A stretch of 64,000 nucleotides of DNA from Apoderus coryli (taxonomy: Eukaryota > Arthropoda > Insecta > Coleoptera > Attelabidae). Position numbers and translations under genes: made by a program. The notes below the pieces were generated by a model, which was not told the DNA's origin, searched no databases, and saw only the letters and a program-made list of their open reading frames with translations. The stretch is from contig OU452200.1 in the NCBI GenBank assembly GCA_911728435.2, positions 40,315,715 to 40,379,714 of the forward strand, given 5' to 3'. Below, in pieces: positions 36,501 through 45,500 of the stretch (position 1 is the first letter of the stretch; the number at the start of each line of letters is the position of its first letter).

Positions 36501-39500
36501 ATTTTCTGAATATTTTAAAATCATTACCTAAATATAATGCTGTCGAGATCGAAAGGATATTCTATGATTCCGGTAGTTGGTGCTCTCGCCCGCAAGATGT
36601 CCTGTTCAGTGGGCAAGTATTCGGGAGCTTTAATTCGCTCCAAGTCGCTAAGATAGCTGCAACCAACAACACAAACATGCAACATGCAGATAGTCAATGT
36701 ACAGAAAACATTACCAATATTTACATAAATGAAGCAATTTTATTTTTGGTCTTCATTTAATTTATTTGGTCAAATATACTTCCAACAAATATATTTATAA
36801 TATATACTAAATCCAATTTTTATACTTAATGTCAACTGTCAAATTACGGAACAAATACCCAAAGAGCTTATATTATGCGCTATGTGTCAAAATAAAGGGA
36901 AAGCCACACCCCAAGCTTAGTTGGCATCAGCCCTTTATGGTAACCACCGTTCAAAACATATATGGTTGCTATATATTTTTGAAAAGAGGCTAGATTAGAC
37001 TTCGGTATGGTACGTTGGTTTTTATGTCGCGCTCTGACATTTTAGCATGTTTTTCTGTACATCGACTAATAAAAAATTATAAAAAAAAAAACTAAAATAC
37101 TCTCTGCACTATAAAAAAAAGACACGGTGTTTCGTGAATAATAAGTTGCATTTTTAGTGATCCATAATCTACCAGTTTCAGAATATCAAGATCCAAATTA
37201 ACTTTAAAAATATGTTTCAAATTCAATCCTGTTCCTTGAAGGTCAAAATCAAGTGATGGTTTAAAAGTTTTCATATATGTTTCAGTGATATGTAAAAGTG
37301 GGAACTCATTATCCTTATCTTCACGTTTAATTAAAAAAATAACCCCCAAACAGTGGTGTGCATTGATTACTATTAAATCTGTGAAGCACTTGCGTGTCAA
37401 TATAGTTACCATCTTACAATAAAAACGGAAACATTCCTCAACCAAAATATGGATGAAAATCGAGACAATCCAATTAGATGTGGTCATCAAGAACTTGGAT
37501 TTCGTTATGCCACCACAACATTCCACATGTGTTCATTTCATGGCGTATAAAATTCTGTTGACTCAAGGACTTAAACCAATAACCATTTATTGGTCGAAAT
37601 TTTGTATATTGTACTTTAAAAAAACAGATCTTCAGCGATGAGGCTCATTTCTGTTTTTTATGGCTTTGTGCCGAACCAGTGATCCCTGATATCACTGCAG
37701 CCTAGGTGGGGGGTGTAATTGGATTATAGTTTTTTGAAAATGAAAATGGCTTTGTAGGTACCATCACTGGAAAACGCTACAGACTGATTTCTTATGGCAT
37801 GAATAGATTTGGTTTCAATAAGATGGTGCTACATGCCACACAATCAATTTAATGACAGTTTAATGTCCACAGAAAATCCGATATAAACTGGCCATCAAGA
37901 TCAAGCGCTATGGACAAATTCCTTTAGGGTAGTTGTAAAATATTGGTTGACTTAAAGTTGCTCGTATTTGTTTCTGTATAGCTCTTATTTTACCATCTTT
38001 TATTTTTCTCTTTACTTTGGCTATGAATGTCAATATAGACACCAATCGAACGTTGATATTACTCATGAAACATCCGTGTATATACAAAGTGTCCCATATT
38101 AAAATCTCAACACAATTTCCCTGAACTATGACGTTTTATGTATAAAATTTCCTATTAATATTATTGAAAAATTTGATACGAGATATGGGAAGTATAAATA
38201 GAACACCTTGTACATAAAAAAAGACTAAAATAAGACGGTGTCTTCCATATTATCAAAAAATATTAATGGAAGACGACCACTTTTATTTTAAAAAATGTAA
38301 TTCCCTTAAGCCTTCCCCACAGATTATACTCGTATAGAGATCAAACCACTCGAAACAGTTACAATTCATGAAGGACGAAATCTGGCCATGTATTGACGTG
38401 TTATGTGGGAAATTACAACATAGTAATATAATTTAAGTACTTATTTATTGCATTCGGAAATTCAAACTTATCAAAATGACAGCCTCTGTATTGGATTCAT
38501 TGGAAGGATAGCGAGTGCGTCAGCTGTATATATAATCTGTGGTTTTCCTCATATTTTGCTAAATATCCACGCTAATTGTAAAAAATATATAAAACTTGTA
38601 TTAAAATGTCTTGAAAAGCTCATGCCGCCAAAATAAAAGAAAAATAAAATATTAACCACACGTTTGCGCACGCTTAATGTGCAAAAAAAAACAGATATAA
38701 CTATATTATGTGACATAATTTTGCGAAATCCTGTCACACAATTAATTTCACTGTACCTAAACCTGATCTCGTCTAGATCAAAGGGGTATTCAATGATGCC
38801 CGTAGTAGGCACCCTGACACGCAAAATATCTTGTTCTGTGGGTAAATAGTCCGGTGCGGCGACACGATCAATCTCCATCAAGTAGCTAAAATTGATTTAG
38901 TATATTATGTCAATTATTGAATTAAAACATTTATATGTATTACCCCAACGTCGATAAATTAACATTAGATTTGTTGTCTTCCTTTTAATAGTGAAAAATT
39001 GATTACACAAGTTTTCTTTGCTGAATACGTATAGAGATATAGGTCAGTTTTAGGCACAAATCTTGAGTTCTACGCTTTTAGAATGAAGTGACAGATCACT
39101 GATTCTTCACTAAGACCGTTCCCCACATACACTTTCGTCAATAAGTTCTTTCTACAGAATAACATATGCAAAAAACTGGCGTAAAGCAGGGTTGTGTCAT
39201 ATGTTTGTGGGAACGGTCATTCAACTTGTTAACGATGAACTGTCGGGGGGGACAGAGGTCGTCTACAGATTTGATGGCGGCGGACTCTTCAACCTTCGTA
39301 GTCTGCAGGCTGGAACGAACATCGTATCCACATCAGTTATTGAGTGTCAATACGCGGATGACAAAGTTGTCCTAGCTGATACAGAAGAGGATCTCCTCAT
39401 TCATAGGGGCTTGAACTGAATATAAAGAAAACACATATTCGAGTTAACGGAGACAGACTTCAGAACATCGAAAGTTTCTCTTACCTCGACAGTATTCTCG

Positions 39501-42500
39501 CAGCGAATGCAAATATCGATGACGAAATTCAGCATCGTATAAGATGGACAAGCGCATCTTTTGCCGGTCACCTAATCCTGCATGCCAACGGAAAGCCTTC
39601 CAAAGAGAATTCTCTATTCACAACTTAAGGTCGGCTCACGAAATCAGGGAGGACAGCAACAGAGGTACAAGGATGTTCTTATGACCAACATGAAGAAGTG
39701 TAGCTTAGATGTGAAGAACTGGGAGCAGATAAAGTTTTTGAAGAGCAGCGACATGAGGATGCAAAGAGACAACATCGAAAGGACAACGCATCGATGGGGA
39801 AGCGCACCTACAACAGCCGGTAAATGGTGGTGATTGGGTCTGTCATTTTGTGAAAAAAATTGCGGCTCAAGGATCGGTCTGTTCAGCCATCTTAGAGTTC
39901 ACAACAGAAATCCCTGAGTTGGAATAATTAATACTCGTTAGCGAGTGAATGCTGATGATGAATAGAGAACATCTCTCTTTTAAAATCTCTTTACACTGAG
40001 TGAGAATACTCCAGAATAGGTCATATTATGTAACCTTTATAAAGTTTTAAAATAGTTTTGATAACTAAATCCCCGTTGTATTAAATATGCCATAGAATTA
40101 GCTCTTTTAACGACCCTCGTAACTTTTCTTGCCCATTTAAGGTTCTAATAGATAATGATGATCAAATCTTTTTGTTGTCCAATCGTTGTGAGCACTATAC
40201 CAATTATACCAGATTATTTTGCCTAGGCGTATAACCCCATACTTACCAACATTCAAGGACATCAGCCAGTCACGGTCCATCGCTCTAGACCTTGAAGATC
40301 CCTAACAACATCCACAATGTGTGTTATTCAGCTGGCAATAAATCTTAGTTATCATCTATATAATTGAATTTTGGTCCCATAGTGAGGTTAGTTCACTGAT
40401 GTACAATGTGAACAAGCGTGGTCCTTGAGGAACTCCACTGAGGACATGCTTGCTCAGAAATCTTTCTATACACAAGTGCGGATTACCCTCAATCCACAGC
40501 GACTCAACTTGCAAAAGATACCATTTTTATAAATAGAGATTAAGATACTTTTGAGTCCATTGAGCCGGTATTGATATTGACAGGAATACAACGATTGCTT
40601 TATCTTTCTGAGAATCAAGATCGGACTGAATGAAACTAAGCAGTAGTTCCCAAAATATACGATGTTTAAAATATTAAACAAGACCCTGCGGTGAATTAGA
40701 ATTTAAAATACAACATAATTTAAATAGTATCCAGTTAGAATTAACTCATGAGTTCTATTCTCATTCGTGGTTTTTAGACGATATGCCAAAATGAATGATG
40801 TTACTTGGCTCGAAATATCATGCAATTTGACCACGTTCAACTTATCTTGTAGGTTCAAATGAAGATAGGATACTGGACCATTCAAAAATCAATATTATTC
40901 AAGTTATAACAGACCTAGTGTCCTAGAACTCATCAAAACTATATAACAAAATAGACCTGTGCTCGTGACGGACAACATTTAGAGCCGTAGTAACCAGATT
41001 GTACCTTTTTGCCTATATCATACCTACTAAAATACTCTACCGGTATGTCAAATACAATTGAAAAACAATACAGAAAGACAACAAATCTAAATAATATACA
41101 TTTAAATCAGTAAGAACTTTATATACGAGAATAATCAGAATATTATATATATATATATATATTAAAAGGAGCCATAATTTTGTGGCATAGCGGACAAAAT
41201 TGCTGGTTTTACCTACACAAGGGATTTTGTTTAATATAACAGGTCCTCAGTCTAATTCAGTAAAACCAGACCGAGGCACGGGTCGACAGATACTGACAAA
41301 TTCGTTGCGCTCTTATACCGAGTTCGTCAGAGTACCATAGTCGTTGCCCATCTACACAAAACGCAATTTTCTCGAGAATTATGGGGGCAAATATCAAAAG
41401 ATACCTATCGTTGTAAAGCATATAAAATTGCTTTAAAATTATGTATCGCTCGACCCCTACTGATATATGAAAATTTAGTGCTATTTGTAAATATAGCGGT
41501 TGTGTCCACCCCTATCAGAGAGCTCAAGCGAGTTCAGCCAAAAACTAATGGGTTCATCCTAGGATAGCCCAAACTCATATATGAAAATTTAGCTCAATTG
41601 GTTGAAGCGTTTAGGCGCTATCGTGAAAGAATACATACAGACACACAAGACAGACAGACTTCCTTCGGGAAATGCTCTTAATCGACTTGAGTGACTTCAA
41701 AATCTTTATATCTTTGCACAATACTTTCCCTGAGCGGGAAAGTAAAATGTTAAGACGGTAAGTTCAAAAATAGAATTGGAAAATGAATAAACATTGGCCA
41801 ACGCGCACAGCAAGTTTATAAATGAAACTCAAATAAAATTTCCAATGAAATACATAAAACCATTCAATAAAAATTATTCTCGCATATTCAAGTTACAAAA
41901 CAATAATAAGTTTACACTTGGACATTACGACTTACTCTCCCTTTACCATCATTTTAACTAAAAAATTAGTAAAACTTTTCCTTTAACTTCCGCTTGATCA
42001 AAATACTTACTACAATACAAAACCCGACCTGTGCTAAACAATCAGAATTAAATTTATTTGATCACTTATAATCAATTATTACGTTAGAGGTACAAACATA
42101 AGAACGAACCAGGTAAATTAACATTGTAAGTATCTCTAACGTAACAATTATTGCTAGAAGAAGGTTTAATATTTAGTCAAAATAACGCACACGTTTATTA
42201 TTTATGGTGATATAAAGCAACTTACTATTTTGCAGAATCTGTCAATTGGTACTCTCTACGGCGATCATAACACTCCTGTATACCAGCGTCATTCCACAAA
42301 TCCTTTATGGCATCAACATATGGACTTTCAAAAGTTGTTACCGTTTCATAGTCTATGCTCTTTATCAGTTCTGCTTTCTCCTAAAACCATTATTAAACAT
42401 TTGAATTGTGCTCATCACCAGAAAAACTTGTCAAATTAAAAAACAAATTAATATAATCTATTTACATTTTATCCTAAACACCCAATATCAACCCTAATCA

Positions 42501-45500
42501 AAGAAAAAGGCCAAACCTGCACCAACCTAAGAAAAAACATTGCATTTAAACAAACATAGCCATACTAGAAAATGAAATAGTAGACCACGCCGCAAAAGAT
42601 GCCATTACAGATGAAAACGCCCAAGTCATCCCAGGGACCATCCCACAGACGTCAAAACCTTCATCAAACAAAAAACATAAGAAAAATGGCAAAACATGTG
42701 GAACCAATCGCAATCAAAAATTCAACGAAACCTTGGAGCTTTACACCCAGACAAAGGAACCAACAAGTCGCTATAACAAGACTCAGAACAGATCACACAA
42801 ACCTCACCCATGAATTATTCATGATCATCAAATCCGACAGACCCAAATGTAACACCTGCAATACAACACAATCTATAAAACACCTACTAACTGTACGGAA
42901 TGCCAAGAAACCCAACAAACACGAAGAGAACAAGGAAGAAGTATTAGACCAAGAAAGGAATATTGAAAAAATACTTTAATTTATAACAGATTGCGAACTA
43001 CAAAATGAACTGTTAAAGTTAAAAATAACGTAAAATGTAAAGCACAATGTAACGTATAATGTAATGTATAATGTAACGTATAATGTAATGTATAATGTAA
43101 TGTATAATGTAATGTATAATGTAACGTATAATGTAATGCATATAAATACAAACCGTACCGTGCTAATAACCTATAGGGTTGATGCCACATTAAACAAATT
43201 AACACATTCGCTGCCCAGAACGCGCCAAGGGCGTTGGCTATCATTTTGGCTCTGTGCCCACACCGCCCCCTGTATTTTCTTTTACCATCCCATTTTTATT
43301 CCAACAGGAAAGACAAACGGTCAAACTATTATTACCTAACAAAAACAGTAAGCGGTAAAAAACCGATGACCAATAAGCAACGTTGTCACTGCGTCGGTAA
43401 CAGGTCCACTTCCGTTAAATTTCTAACTTAACTGTCAATTAATTTTGCAAAAGGAACGTACGACTGAGCGAGGTGAGTGAAACTAACGTGTGATGTCATA
43501 TATCTATTTGCTCCCCGCCAGAGTGCGAATCAAACAACCAATTTCAGACCGCTACGAGTGTCGATAGGACTCAATCCTAGGCCATTATTTACGTACAACG
43601 AAATTTCCCAGTTTGGTGAGATATGCAGATGTAGGCTAATGATGTCCAAGTATTGCTTAGATCATTTGATTGTGCAGAAGCAAACCTTGAAATTAATTAG
43701 GAACTTGAAACGCTGTACCTACAGTCATGCTTGATAAAGACAGAATAGTAAATTTCGTTAAAGTGATTTTAACCAGCAACTTGCATTGCCGGCATTACCA
43801 AATTAGAGAATCATATAAGCAAGCTCGCTGGAGCTTAATTGTGTGGGGATTGGTCTGTTCGGAAATAGGATAATAGAACCACAGTTTCTACCCGGGATAC
43901 TAAACGCCGAAAACTATGCCAATTTTTGCGATAACTTAATATCTACGCTACTGGAAGTTGTTCCTTTAGTACAGCGGCCAAATATTGTGTTTCCACATGA
44001 TGGTGCACCTGCCAATTATTTTCGAAACGTTCGAGAGATATTAAATCGACGTTTTCCTAACCAATGGATCGGTCGTGGAGGACCTATTTCTTGGCCTCCT
44101 AGGTCCCCGGATCTCAACCGAATAGACTTTGGGGTTATCTAAAAAATTCGGTTTACCATGTCCTGCTGAACAATTAAGATGACGTTATTCTTCGCATTTA
44201 TGGAGTTTTAGCACAAATTACAAACGAAACAATAAGCCGTGTAGAAAACAATTTAAGTGGGAAGTTTTTTTTGCATACCCTGTATATAAATCCTTACTAA
44301 TATCTTGCATTAAACTTAAATTTATAAAAAAACGTAACGTCCATTGGATACTTATGTATTACCTGGCTGGAGGGTTCACCATACTGGATCTTCAACAAAT
44401 CCATAGCCTTGATCATACTTTGCATGGCCATGAAAATGTTTTGGTAAACCAGTTTTATAAATCCACGTTTGTCTTCATCGGAATAACCAGCGCCGTGAAT
44501 GATCCGCATCTGTTTGATAAAGGTGGACTTCCCCGATTCACCAGTACCTATAAAAGTCATAAATATTAACTAGCGACAGTCTTTTACTTTATTATCAAAG
44601 CGAAATGTGACCGATTCCTAATAACTTCCAGACCCACTTAAGTGGTATTTAATTCGATTAAAGATTTGAAAGGAACACCATAGATGTTCCGCCGTCTCAT
44701 GATCCTCCAGACACATACGGCATTCGAATTTGTCCGGTGCCTAACCAAGTCAAAGAATAACCTGTAGTTAAATGACTTCAATTCTTCAAACCAGGAAATG
44801 TTCGGTATAGGGCAAATAACCTAAACTTCAACCAACGTTTCATCTATTTAAAATAAACAACTTTAGGGTCCAGTAGTAGAATAGTAGTCATGATTTTATA
44901 CGACTAGGTATAGACACCATCATAAAACAACAACACATCAATATAAGTACTTAGGTATGTGAAAACAAATATATAAATCAAACTATTATTATTTACTTAA
45001 ATTAATGAAATAATAGCTTGAATATGTTTGTGTTGTTTTATATGTTGTTCTTGACCCATGCCGACAATATCCTGATTTGAAGAATTTCGTAGAATATCAA
45101 GATATTTGCGTAATACCTACATACACTACTTCATGGTGATCCAAATTATTCTTCAAACTGGTCACTATTTACCCCATACTTATATTGTAATAACAATGAA
45201 TTTATGGTGATAAACGAATTGTTTTGTTGTGTGTTTAATTTAACTATTCTCAGACAACTTATGATATGATTATGATTATAAGTATATCTTAACAAGGAAT
45301 AAGTATTTTATAATTTTTTATTAGGTCTGTGAGTTTGTTGCCAATAAAGTAGTCACGTACGTTACCAACTAATATTCATATTGATAAAATCGACCCTACA
45401 AGTCAGTTTCGTCTCTGGTTCCAACCGTAAAGATTTAAAGTAGGTACTTATTCAAGGTACCTATAGCTTCAAGGTTTTTCGTTTTTCTAACCTATAAACA

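Noticed and set aside
37092..37526. 144-codon minus-strand frame
   Set aside because: Overlaps a Tc-like transposase relic on the plus strand and matches nothing; a shadow.
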